A DNA stretch of 64,000 nucleotides. Source: DASQZT01 sp963728965. Its GTDB lineage: Bacteria; Acidobacteriota; Terriglobia; Bryobacterales; Bryobacteraceae. The position numbers and the translations under genes are program-made. The stretch lies in contig CAVSMH010000006.1 of assembly GCA_963728965.1 (NCBI GenBank), positions 1,488,001-1,552,000 on the forward strand, given 5' to 3'. Below are positions 16,323 to 25,900 of the stretch, one piece after another; the first letter of the stretch is position 1, and the number at the start of each line of letters is the position of its first letter. The notes beneath the pieces are model-generated. The model searched no databases. It was not told the DNA's origin and was given only the letters and a program-made list of their open reading frames with translations.

Positions 16323-16410
16323 CCCGGCCCAGGCGCCGGCACGCGCGCTGTACCCGGGCGGCCCGTTCCGGGTGGGAGGCTCGCCTTCCGCCCGCCGGCC
16401 GTCCACGGTG

Positions 16411-16419
16411 TGCTAGAAT
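16411..16419 (+). promoter_or_regulatory. Extended -10 (TGC-TAGAAT) before the phosphatase pair
   Basis: TGCTAGAAT fits an extended -10 and ends 16 nt before the ATG at 16436, which gives a leader of about ten nt. No good -35 is visible. Confidence 0.45.
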
Positions 16420-16435
16420 CGCCCACGATCCGAGA

Positions 16436-18841
16436 ATGGAACCGGCGCCGTCATTTTTCTTCCGCTCCCGCAACGCGGTCCACCTGGCCGTGCTGGCGGC
16501 GACGCCGCTGGCCTACCTGGGAGCGATCTGGCTCGGCTCGCGGCTGCCCCGGCAGGATCTTACCGTGGTCCAGCGCGACACCGCCCTCGCCGCCGTCACC
16601 CGCTTCGCCGCCGCGCGCCACATCGATACCGCCGGGTGGCGCCCCTACCTGGCAGGCGTCCATTCCGAACGCGACGAACTGGCACTCGTGCTCCGCCATG
16701 CCCCTTCGCCACTGCTCGAGAGCGTGGCCACTCCGGTGCCCCTGCATGTGCTCATGCAATCGCCCGACTCCCGCCGCTGGCTGCGCGCCACGGTAACCCC
16801 GCGCGGTCGGGTCGTCGATTTTCAGCAGAACGATCCCCCCGGCGAAACCAGGCCGGTGGACGAAGCCGCCGCGCGCACCATGGCCGAAGGCATCTTGCGC
16901 CAACGCCTGGGGCCCGACACGCGGTTCGCCCTGGCGTACAAGAACGTGCGCTCCACTGGCGCCGGGGGACAGCGCCGCACCTTTACCTGGCAGTCGCGCG
17001 TCCCCGGCCTGAACCAGGCCCGGGTGGAGTTCTTTGTTCAGATGTTCTCCAGCCAGGTGGTGCACGAAGGCGCCGAAGTCACTTTCGACGACGACTACCT
17101 CGCCAGTCTCAGCCCCTATCGCCAGTGGACCCAGGCTCTGTCCGCCTTAGGCGCCATTTATGTCGCCATCCTCGGCGTCTATGCGCTCATCCGTTACATC
17201 CGTCGCGCCACCGAGAAGGAAGTCTCCCACCGCCGCACCCTGCTCATCGCGCTGGGCTTCGTCACCCTCGCCGGCGTCACCATTTATGGCGACCCGGGCG
17301 CGCTCTCGGCCAACCAGTCCGGCCAGCCGTTCCAACCGGCGCAGCTCGTCGCCACCATCGTCGTCATGGCCTTGAGCATGTCGCTGGTGGGCGCGTTCAT
17401 GGGGATTGCGTATGGCGCCGGCGAAGGCGCCCTGCGCGAGGCCTACCCCGGAAAGCTGACCTCCCTCGACGCGCTGCTCGCCGGCCGCGTCTTTTCGGCC
17501 AACGTAGCCCGCTCGATCCTGGTGGGCGGCTGCTTTGCCGGCTGGGCTCTGCTGGCGCAGAATGCGGCCCTGCTGGCGGCCCACGGCGCCCGCGAGGTCA
17601 CCCAGCAGACCCTCACCCGCGCCGCTTACTCGCCCGTGCCGCTCCTCTATATGGTGATGGACATCGGCACCGATGCCCTGCTGCTCATGACGTTCGGCCT
17701 GCTGCTGCCCTTCGCCTTCCTCCGCCCGAAGATGCGCCGCCGCTGGCTCTTCTACGCCCTGCTGGCGGGGGTGTCGGTCCTGTGCGCCGCGCTCGTCGCC
17801 TCCGGGCTCACCGCGCAGAACTTCGTCATCGGCCAGGTGGTCCTCGTGGCGGTCACCTATGCGCCCTTCTTCTATAGCGACCTGCTGGCCGCCACCGCGG
17901 GCATTTTCGCCCTCCGGTTCGTTGGCACGCTGGGCGGCTTGAGCGCCGTTGCGGAGTCCTGGAAAGCCACCACGTTCTGGATCGGCGCGGCGGGCCTGGT
18001 CTTTCTGGCGGCGGAGTTGTATTTCGCCCGGCGCGGCCGCGTCTACCACGAGTGGGAAGTCCGCCCCCGCTATGCCCGCTTCCTCGCCGAACACCTCTCC
18101 ATGCAGGCCGAGATCGGCGCCGCCCGCCAGGCCCAGGTGCGCCTCCTGCCCGACGCTCCGCCCCATATTGCCGGCCTCTCCATCGCCGGCTCCTGCGTGC
18201 CGTCCCGCGAAGTGGGGGGCGACTTCTTCGATTTCTATCCGCTCGACGATCACCGCCTCGGCGTCTTCCTGGCCGAAGGCGGCAATCGCCAACTGGGCGC
18301 CGCCATGACCATCGCCCTCGCCAAGGGATACCTGCTCTACGCCACCCGGCTCGATCACAGCCCCGCCGAGATCCTGCGCCGGCTGCGCGATCTGCTGGGC
18401 GTCACCTTCCGCGGCGATGCTTCCGAAGTCTCCATGCTGTACGCCATTGTCGATGCCCGCGCGCGCATCGTTCGCTACGCCCGCACGGGCGTGTCCCCGC
18501 GCATGCTGATCAACGGCAACGAAGCCGCCGAAGAAACCGCCGGCGGACACTCCGCCGAGAAGAGCTTCCGCCTGGGCGCCGCTACCCTCGCCCCTAACGA
18601 TGCGCTGGTGTTCTACAGCGATGGCTTCGAAGGACAGATCGCCGCCCGTAAGCGGCAGCCCGTGGGCCGCTACCTGGCCAAAATCATCCGCGACATCCGC
18701 TCCGGCAGCGCCGCCGACCTCCACGCCGTCCTCCTCCAGGACGCCATTCGCAAGAAGAACGAACAGCCGCCCGACGATGTCACCGCCGTGGTCGTGCGGC
18801 TCCGCCGCGAGGCGGAACAGGCCATCGAGGTGGTGGCGTGA
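16436..18841 (+). CDS. Membrane-anchored SpoIIE/RsbU-type PP2C phosphatase, altered metal motif
   Basis: An 801-aa protein. One N-terminal helix (about 15-35) precedes a periplasmic region of about 200 residues, then about eight membrane helices (about 235-540), then a cytosolic PP2C domain of the SpoIIE/RsbU family (about 560-795). GGDFFDF (D596) and FYSDGFEG (D729) match the family, and the C-terminal PDDVTAVV motif is intact. However, the ADVSGKG motif found in active members is replaced by AEGGNRQ (E614), so a metal-ligand Asp is Glu and the flanking residues are lost. Such phosphatases dephosphorylate anti-sigma-antagonists; no partner gene is near. It is coupled by a GTGA overlap to an intact paralogue. 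Confidence 0.85.
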   Translation: MEPAPSFFFRSRNAVHLAVLAATPLAYLGAIWLGSRLPRQDLTVVQRDTALAAVTRFAAARHIDTAGWRPYLAGVHSERDELALVLRHAPSPLLESVATPVPLHVLMQSPDSRRWLRATVTPRGRVVDFQQNDPPGETRPVDEAAARTMAEGILRQRLGPDTRFALAYKNVRSTGAGGQRRTFTWQSRVPGLNQARVEFFVQMFSSQVVHEGAEVTFDDDYLASLSPYRQWTQALSALGAIYVAILGVYALIRYIRRATEKEVSHRRTLLIALGFVTLAGVTIYGDPGALSANQSGQPFQPAQLVATIVVMALSMSLVGAFMGIAYGAGEGALREAYPGKLTSLDALLAGRVFSANVARSILVGGCFAGWALLAQNAALLAAHGAREVTQQTLTRAAYSPVPLLYMVMDIGTDALLLMTFGLLLPFAFLRPKMRRRWLFYALLAGVSVLCAALVASGLTAQNFVIGQVVLVAVTYAPFFYSDLLAATAGIFALRFVGTLGGLSAVAESWKATTFWIGAAGLVFLAAELYFARRGRVYHEWEVRPRYARFLAEHLSMQAEIGAARQAQVRLLPDAPPHIAGLSIAGSCVPSREVGGDFFDFYPLDDHRLGVFLAEGGNRQLGAAMTIALAKGYLLYATRLDHSPAEILRRLRDLLGVTFRGDASEVSMLYAIVDARARIVRYARTGVSPRMLINGNEAAEETAGGHSAEKSFRLGAATLAPNDALVFYSDGFEGQIAARKRQPVGRYLAKIIRDIRSGSAADLHAVLLQDAIRKKNEQPPDDVTAVVVRLRREAEQAIEVVA

Positions 18842-21222
18842 AATCGCTCCTGGCCGCGGCCGGCGCTGCGGCCGCCGGCGCCGCCCTCCTGGCCGTGCTC
18901 GTCCCCCGGCTCGATCCCACTGCCGCGGTGCGCTCCCGGCTCGACCGGCAGGGCGCCATCGCCCGCGCTCGCGCGCTCGCCCTCCGCTACGGCGTGGACA
19001 CCGCCGGCTGGAGTGCCTCCGTCTGGGACCAGGCCTCCGGGAAAGATCGCGCCTACCTCGCCGCTCACCCCGGCGACCCGCCCGGCCGGCTCTTCGAACC
19101 GCTCACCATCACGGTAGTGCTCCGCGAGCCGAACACCAGCCGCCGCGCGACGCTGGTCCTGTTTCCCGACGGCCGGCCCACCGAATGGCGTTGGGAAGCC
19201 GGCGGCGGTCCGCCCGCCAAGCCGCCGGCCGTGCCCATCGACGAAGTCCTGAAAGACTTCGTCGGACCCCGTCTGAGTTCGTTTGCGCCGCCTTCCACGT
19301 CCACCCACGAGGGAGTCGTGCACCGCCGGTGGGAGTGGGCCGGCCCCCCGCCCTCCCTGCTCACGGCCACCCTCGATGCCGAAGAGAAGGACGGCGCGCT
19401 GCAAGCCGTGAACCTGGCGCCGGTGTATGCCGACCCGTTCAATCGCCAGTACAGCCCCGGCCTCCTGCCGTCGCTCGCCGAACGGGTGGGGCGTTGGGCC
19501 CGCGGCCTGTTCCTGATTCCGGCGATGCTGTTCTGCATCTGGCACGTGGCCCGCGGTCGCTTCCAGTTCCGCATCCCCGTTTTCCTGCTTTTGGCCCAGC
19601 TAGCCTGGGCGCTGGCTAGCCTGTGGGGCAGCACCTACTTCGCTCAGCTTCGCGACATGTGGCCGGGCGGCGGCCGCAACCTCAACATCAATCCCGGACT
19701 CGCCAATTACGGCTGGAGCCCCTGGGCGGCGATCGCCTTCCTCTGCCTGTTCCTGTTTGCCGGCGCCGGACGCGTCATGCGCGTCGCCGCCAACGGGGAG
19801 AAATGGTTCACGCTCGACCTGCTGGCCCGCGGCCGCCTCCGCAACCGCGCCGTGGGACGGTCGCTCGCCCTCGGTCTCTCCGCCGGCGTCGCCATGGCGG
19901 CCTTGCCCTACGCGGTCGCGGCCCTCTCCCGCATCCCGCTGCCGTTTCACTCCGTCGATGCCCTGGTCGCGCCGGTATCGCTCACCGTGGCGGTGCGGCT
20001 TTCCGCCTTAGTGCTTCCGCTCGAACTGTTCGGATTCCTCTTCCCGTGGTCGGGCTATCTGCCCAAGCCGGTCCTGCGCTGGGCCGTGTTCCTCCCGGTG
20101 GCCGTGCTGGTCGCCTCCGCCGCCGGACCGCCCGGCGCCCTGCCCGCCTTGCTTACCGCCGCTCTGCTGGTGGCCGGATACGGTTTGCTCTACTTCCACG
20201 CGGACCTGCTCGCCGCCATGGCCGCCGCGCTGGCCGCCCGATTCGTCGTGGTGCCGGCGGTGCTCTTGTGCCAGGCTTCGGGCGCGCTGCGCGAATCCGC
20301 CGTGCTCCTGTTCGGCATCGGCATCGCCGTCCTGGCCTCCGCCGTGCACACCGCCCTGCGCGCGCCCGAGCGCGACCCACTCGCCGACGGGGTTCCCGCC
20401 GGCATCCCCCTCGGGCCCGACGAGAGCGACCGCGAACGGCTCGCCGCCGAGTTCGAAGTGGCCCGCAAAGCCCAGCAGGCCGCGCTCCCCGATGCCCCCC
20501 CCGCGATCGCCGGCTATTCCCTCGCCGCCTCCTGCGAGCCGGCCCAACAGGTGGGCGGCGACCTCTACGATTTCTTCCACCTCCCCGATGGCCGCCTGGG
20601 TATCACCGTGGCCGACGTTTCCGGCAAAGGCGTGCCCGCCGCCCTCTACATGATGGTCACCAAGGGACTGCTCGCCGCCGTCAGCCGCGACAGCGCCGAA
20701 CTGCCGCACATCCTCCAGCAGTTGAACCTGCAACTCTATCGCGCCTGCCGCCGCAGAGTCTTCGTGACCATGGCCGCGGTGGCGCTCGACGGGCCGCGCC
20801 GCCGCCTCCAGTATGGCCGCGCCGGACACAACCCCCTGGTCTGGCGCCGTGCCGCCCGCCGCGAAACCCTGCTCGTCAAGCCGCGCGGGCTGGGCCTTGG
20901 CATGACCCCCGCCGACCCCTTCCAGCGCAACCTCGACGTCGATGAGCTCCAACTCGAACCCGGCGATGCCATCGTGCTCTACTCCGACGGCGTCACCGAG
21001 GCCGTCAACCAGTCCATGGATCAGTACGGCGAGACGCGCCTCCTCGAGCGCATCGGCCAGACCGACGGCCAGACCGCCCCCGCCACTCGCGACGCCATCC
21101 TGGGCGACCTGTCGCGATTCATGGGAGCCGCCCCCGCCCGCGACGACATCACCGTGGTCGTCCTCCGCGTCGAGCATCTCCCCGCCGAAGGCGTGGCCGC
21201 GCACCCGCCGGCGGTACCATGA
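18838..21222 (+). CDS. Membrane-anchored SpoIIE/RsbU-type PP2C phosphatase
   Basis: A 794-aa paralogue of the preceding gene with the same plan: one N-terminal helix, a periplasmic domain, several membrane helices and a C-terminal PP2C/SpoIIE domain (about 535-785). Unlike its neighbour it keeps QVGGDLYDFF, VADVSGKGVPAAL (D593) and VLYSDGVTEA, so it is expected to be an active Mn/Mg-dependent Ser/Thr phosphatase. The start is GTG at 18838, inside the GTGA overlap with the upstream stop. The periplasmic segment may sense an envelope signal and control the cytosolic phosphatase. Tandem duplication with divergence of one copy suggests an active/regulatory pair, perhaps a heterodimer; that is inference. 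Confidence 0.88.
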   Translation: MKSLLAAAGAAAAGAALLAVLVPRLDPTAAVRSRLDRQGAIARARALALRYGVDTAGWSASVWDQASGKDRAYLAAHPGDPPGRLFEPLTITVVLREPNTSRRATLVLFPDGRPTEWRWEAGGGPPAKPPAVPIDEVLKDFVGPRLSSFAPPSTSTHEGVVHRRWEWAGPPPSLLTATLDAEEKDGALQAVNLAPVYADPFNRQYSPGLLPSLAERVGRWARGLFLIPAMLFCIWHVARGRFQFRIPVFLLLAQLAWALASLWGSTYFAQLRDMWPGGGRNLNINPGLANYGWSPWAAIAFLCLFLFAGAGRVMRVAANGEKWFTLDLLARGRLRNRAVGRSLALGLSAGVAMAALPYAVAALSRIPLPFHSVDALVAPVSLTVAVRLSALVLPLELFGFLFPWSGYLPKPVLRWAVFLPVAVLVASAAGPPGALPALLTAALLVAGYGLLYFHADLLAAMAAALAARFVVVPAVLLCQASGALRESAVLLFGIGIAVLASAVHTALRAPERDPLADGVPAGIPLGPDESDRERLAAEFEVARKAQQAALPDAPPAIAGYSLAASCEPAQQVGGDLYDFFHLPDGRLGITVADVSGKGVPAALYMMVTKGLLAAVSRDSAELPHILQQLNLQLYRACRRRVFVTMAAVALDGPRRRLQYGRAGHNPLVWRRAARRETLLVKPRGLGLGMTPADPFQRNLDVDELQLEPGDAIVLYSDGVTEAVNQSMDQYGETRLLERIGQTDGQTAPATRDAILGDLSRFMGAAPARDDITVVVLRVEHLPAEGVAAHPPAVP

Positions 21223-21226
21223 ATCG

Positions 21227-22210
21227 ATGCAATACGTCAGGCTTGGTTCTTCCGGATTGAAAGTCTCCCGGCTCTGCCTCGGCACCATGACCTACGGTTC
21301 CAAACAATGGCGGGACTGGGTGCTCGACGAGGACGAGGGGCGGCCGTTCTTCCGCCGCGCCCTGGAACTCGGCATCAACTTCTTCGATACCGCCGACATG
21401 TACTCCGTGGGCGTGAGTGAAGAGATCCTCGGCCGCGCCATCCGCGATTTCGCCGCCGGCCGCGACCGCGTCATCCTCGCCACCAAGGTCTTCAACCCCA
21501 TGGGCGACGACCCCAACCAGCGCGGCCTCTCCCGCAAGCACATCCACCACGCCATCGATGACAGCCTGCGTCGCCTCGGCACCGACTATGTCGACCTCTA
21601 CCAGATTCACCGCCTCGATCCGGAGACCTCCATGGAGGAAACCCTCCAGGCACTCGACGATATCGTCCGTGCCGGCAAAGCCCTCTACGTGGGCGCCTCT
21701 TCGATGTTCGCCTGGCAGTTCGCCAGGATGTTGTACCTGGCCGAGCGCATGGGTCTGCGCCGCTTCGTGAGCATGCAGAACCACTACAACGCGGTGTATA
21801 GAGAAGAGGAGCGCGAGATGCTGCCGTTGTGCCACCAGGAGGGCATCGCGGTCATCCCTTGGAGCCCGCTGGCGCGCGGCTTCGTCTCCGGCAATCGCCG
21901 CCGCGAGGATCGCGGCGAGACGGTTCGCGCCCGCACCGACACCTTCGCCCACGGACTGTATTACCAGACCTCGGACTTCGACATCGTGGACCGTATCACC
22001 GAAGTGGCGCGCCGGCGTGGCATCTCCAACGCCCAGGTCGCGCTGGCGTGGCTCCTTGGCCGGCCCGGCGTGACCGCGCCCATCATCGGCGCCAGCAAGA
22101 TGAAGCACCTCGAAGAGGCCGTGGCCGCGCTCGACGTCACCCTGGACGATGCCGAGGTGAAAGCCATCGAGGAGCCCTACCAGCCGCACCCGGTCCTGGG
22201 TCACGCCTGA
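21227..22210 (+). CDS. Aldo/keto reductase
   Basis: A 327-aa NADPH-dependent oxidoreductase of the AKR superfamily, beta-subunit of the Kv channel/YajO-like branch. The catalytic tetrad is visible: D54, Y59 (FFDTADMYS), K87 (LATK) and H128 (YQIHRLD). The C-terminal PIIGASKMKHLEEAV segment binds the nucleotide. It reduces aldehydes or ketones of unknown identity in the cytosol. It starts four nt after the phosphatase stop and may be cotranscribed. It converges with the Cys-cluster protein gene, leaving only 12 nt between them. Confidence 0.93.
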   Translation: MQYVRLGSSGLKVSRLCLGTMTYGSKQWRDWVLDEDEGRPFFRRALELGINFFDTADMYSVGVSEEILGRAIRDFAAGRDRVILATKVFNPMGDDPNQRGLSRKHIHHAIDDSLRRLGTDYVDLYQIHRLDPETSMEETLQALDDIVRAGKALYVGASSMFAWQFARMLYLAERMGLRRFVSMQNHYNAVYREEEREMLPLCHQEGIAVIPWSPLARGFVSGNRRREDRGETVRARTDTFAHGLYYQTSDFDIVDRITEVARRRGISNAQVALAWLLGRPGVTAPIIGASKMKHLEEAVAALDVTLDDAEVKAIEEPYQPHPVLGHA

Positions 22211-22222
22211 AGCGGAGGCGCC

Positions 22223-22750
22223 TCAGTGGGCGGGATGATAGCCCACAACGTGCTTGTACTTCTCGATGGCGTTATACAGGATGGGGCAGAGCGACACCCA
22301 CCGGCACACCGAGGATAGCCGGCTGCCGAGCGAGTGCGTGCCGAACGCCACGTGCGGAAACTCGCGGCACGTCTTCGGCCGCGCCTCGTACACCATGCAC
22401 AGCGTGCCGTCAAGGAAGATGCAGCCGTCGCGCGTGGTGCGCAGGGTCCGCAGGTGCGAGTTGTCGGGATCCGGTTCGGTGTACTGCCGCACGACGTCCT
22501 CGGCCGACAAGCCCAGGTGTGCGGCGATAGCCACGATTTCGGCGCCGCTCACGCTGACCACGGAATACCGGCAGCAATTGGCGCACGCCGTGCAGTCCAC
22601 CTCCCGCCGGACCTCATTGGCCAGAATCTGAAACGCCTCGACCGGCTGGTGGTGTCCGGCGAGATAGCGGCGGAACCCGATATTCTCCGCTTTCTTTGCC
22701 GCTCCGAGCCGACGGATTTCCGCCAGATCAGTGACCACGCCCGCCAGCAT
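22223..22750 (-). CDS. YkgJ-family cysteine-cluster protein
   Basis: A 175-aa protein with the YkgJ/UPF0153 cysteine pattern: CTACANCC, then CIFLDGTLCMVYEARPKTC, then a final pair (CRWVSLC). These eight or so cysteines are predicted to bind a zinc ion or an iron-sulfur cluster; the biochemical role is unknown. A longer frame extends to 22828, but its N-terminus is low-complexity and antisense to the next leader, so the ATG at 22750 is preferred. The Shine-Dalgarno placement (GGGGAG one nt from the ATG) is poor, so the exact start remains uncertain. Confidence 0.8.
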   Translation of the reverse strand: MLAGVVTDLAEIRRLGAAKKAENIGFRRYLAGHHQPVEAFQILANEVRREVDCTACANCCRYSVVSVSGAEIVAIAAHLGLSAEDVVRQYTEPDPDNSHLRTLRTTRDGCIFLDGTLCMVYEARPKTCREFPHVAFGTHSLGSRLSSVCRWVSLCPILYNAIEKYKHVVGYHPAH

Positions 22751-22871
22751 ACTCCCCTGGTGTGCCGAAGAAAAGGGGCCGTGCCCGCGCGGCCCCGTGC
22801 GCCGCTCCGCCGCGGCCCGAAAAGCCACCCGAACCCCTCAAAATATCGCTAAACTTCGTGGCCGTGCCACG

Positions 22872-22880
22872 TGCTATACT
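22872..22880 (+). promoter_or_regulatory. Extended -10 (TGC-TATACT) for the Oar-like receptor gene
   Basis: TGCTATACT lies 28 nt upstream of the ATG at 22909, and AGGAG at 22892-22896 provides a ribosome-binding site. No consensus -35 is present at 17 nt, as expected for an extended -10 promoter. Confidence 0.5.
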
Positions 22881-22908
22881 CGCCCTAAGTTTAGGAGTGT
22901 CTAGTCTC

Positions 22909-25900
22909 ATGAGAAAAAGGTGCATTACGCTTTTGCTTTGCCTGGCCCTAGCCGCGCTCACGGGCTTCAGCCAGGATACGCGCGGAACCATCCTGGGCCG
23001 CGTCACCGATGCCAGCGGTGCCAATGTCACCGGCGCCGAGGTTCTGGTCAACAACGCCGAAACCGGCGTTACCGTGACCGCGAAGACCAACGATTCCGGC
23101 AACTACACCGTGCCTTACCTGCTTCCGGGCATCTATACGGTGACCGCCGAGTTGGCCGGCTTCAAGAAGTTCGTGCGCGATAACGTGCAGGTGCGCGTCA
23201 ACGACACCGTCGAATTGAACATGGCTTTGACGGTGGGCGACGTGGCCGAGTCCATCGAAGTGACGGCCGAGACTCCCCTCCTTTCCACGGCCGAGGCCTC
23301 CCTCGGGCAGGTCGTCGACGAACGCCGCGTCATGGAACTGCCCCTTTTTTCGGGCAATGCCATGGAATTCACCCTGCTGGCTCCCGGCACCGTGAACGGC
23401 ACCGACATGCGCCTCCGCAAGGCGCCCTTCAACAACGCGCCCTCGCAGTTCTCCACCGATGGCAGCGGCCTCTATCAGAACGAATTCAGCATCGACGGCG
23501 TAACCAACACCTTCTCCGACAGCAGCAACGTGCGCGTGGCCTTCTCCCCGCCGCAGTCTTCCATCGGCGAGTTCAAGGTGCAGACCTCTTCGTTCGACGC
23601 CAGCAGCGGCCACACCATGGGGTCCGTCGTCAATGTCAACAGCAAGGGCGGAACCAACGATATCCACGGCACTGCCTACTGGTGGCTGCGGCATTCCGAC
23701 CTGGATGCGCCCACCATCTTTCAGAATCGCAGCGCGCTGCCCGGCGCCCGCAAAATCGCCGTCTACCAGGACAACCGCTACGGCGTTTCGGGCGGCGGTC
23801 CGGTGGTGATCCCGAAAGTCTATAACGGCAAGAACCGCACCTTCTGGTATTTCACCTGGGAAGCCAACAAGTTCGGCGATCCGAACGTAGGCGCGTCCAC
23901 CTCCAGCGTGCCCCGCGCCGCCTGGCGGAACGGCGACCTCTCCGACCTGTTGAAGCTCGGCGCCAACTACCAGGTCTATGATCCCTCCACCATCAAAGCC
24001 GCCTCCAACGGCACTTTCACGCGCGATCCCTTCCCCGGCAACATCATTCCCACCAGCCGGCTGGATCCGGTCGGCAAGGCCATCCTGAATCTGTACCCGC
24101 TGCCCAACCAGACCGGCAACGCGGACGGAACGCAAAACTACTTCCTGTCCGGGAAGGCCATCGAGGACTACTGGTCCACCATCGGCCGCGTGGATCACAC
24201 CTTCAGCGACAAGAACCGCATGTTCGTGCGCTTCCACCGGGACTTCTGGCAGGAAGACAAGAACCGGTCCTTCGGCAACGATGTGAACGGCATCATTCTG
24301 AACCGCGTCAACCGCGCCATCGCCCTGGACGACGTGCATGTCTTCACCCCATCGTTCCTGGTCAATTTCCGCTACGGCCTCACCCAGCAGGATTTTCCGG
24401 AACACCGCGTCAGCCAGGGTTTCGACCTCGGCTCGCTGGGCTTCTCGAAGAACCTGCTCAACCTGATCCCCGCCGGCCAGTCGGTCATTCCGAATGTCCA
24501 GATCGGCTCCCTGACCCAGTTGAGCCAGTCGGAATCGGGCGATGGCGTGGCCTCTTCGCTGGTGCACACCTTCGTCGGCAACTTTACTTGGGTGCACGGC
24601 AACCACAGTGTCCGCTTCGGGCCGGAATTCCGGCTGTTCCGCGTGTTCAGCGACCGCCACTCCACCGACGACGCCCCGCAACTGGCCTTCAGCAATCTTT
24701 GGGGCAAGGGTCCCAACAACACCTCGTCGGCGCCTCCCGTCGGTGGAGAACTGGTTTCGGCGCTGCTGGGCATTCCCGGCGGCAGCATGAGTCGCAGCGG
24801 CAGCTTCGCCATCCAGGACAAGTACTTCGGACTCTATGTGCAGGATGACTGGAAGGTCTCCCGCAAACTGACGGTGAACGTCGGTCTCCGCATCGAAAAG
24901 GAATCGCCCGTGACCGAGCGTTTCGACCGCTCCGTGACTGGGTTCCTCGCCAACCAGGCCAACCCCATCGCCGCGGCGGCCACCGCCAACTACGCCGCCG
25001 GCAAGCAGGTCCCCGAAGTCCCGCTGGCCAGCTTCAAGGTGAACGGTGGACTGACCTTCGCCGGTGGTAGCAACCCCCGCAACCTGTGGAACGGCATGGG
25101 CATCACCTGGCTGCCGCGCATCGGCCTGGCATACCAGGTCACCCCCCAAACCGTGATTCGCGCCGGCTACGGCATCTTCTACGGATCGATCGGTTCGTTC
25201 CGCACCGGCGCGATCCTGACCGGCTTCAGCCAGTCCACCCCGATTGATGCCAGCAGCGACAACGGCCTCTCCTTCAACGCCACGCTGGCCAACCCCCTGC
25301 CTGACGGGCTGCTGCCGCCGCTCGGTCCCGCCGGCGGCATGAAGACCGCCTTGAACCAGAACGTCACGTTCTTCGCCGGTGACCGCGTACAGCCGTACGC
25401 GCAGCGCTGGTCGCTGGGACTCCAGCAGCAGTTGAAAGGCGGTTTCGTAGCGGAAGCCAGCTATGTGGGCAACCGCGGTTCCCGGCTGGGCGTGAATCGC
25501 AATCTCAATGCCACGCCCCTGAACTACCTCAGCACCACCCCGTTCCGCGACACCGCCAATGTCACCTACCTGGGCACATCCTTCCCGAGCCCCTTCTACG
25601 GGCTCGACCCGCTCTTCACCAGCAGCACCATCTCGCGCGAGCAGATGCTTCGGGCGTACCCGGAATTCGGGTCGGTAACATTCAACGACCCGGTGGGCTA
25701 CTCGTGGTATCACTCGCTGCAAGCCCGTCTCGAAAAGCGCATGGCGAAAGGTCTGACCCTGCAAGTGTCGTACACCTTCTCCAAGGCCATGGACGCCTCG
25801 ACGTTCCTCAATGCGGCCGATCCGATGCCCTATGAATCGCTGGCCGACATCGATCGCCGCCACCGCATCGTCAGCAGCGGCATCTATGAGCTGCCCATCG

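Noticed and set aside
13728..16406. An 892-codon minus-strand frame
   Set aside because: Shadow of the RNase E/G gene; the Gly-rich runs are the complement of the Pro/Ala/Glu insert.
22751..22828. Longer start for the Cys-cluster protein
   Set aside because: The added residues are low-complexity and lie in the leader of the Oar-like gene; no better ribosome-binding site is gained.
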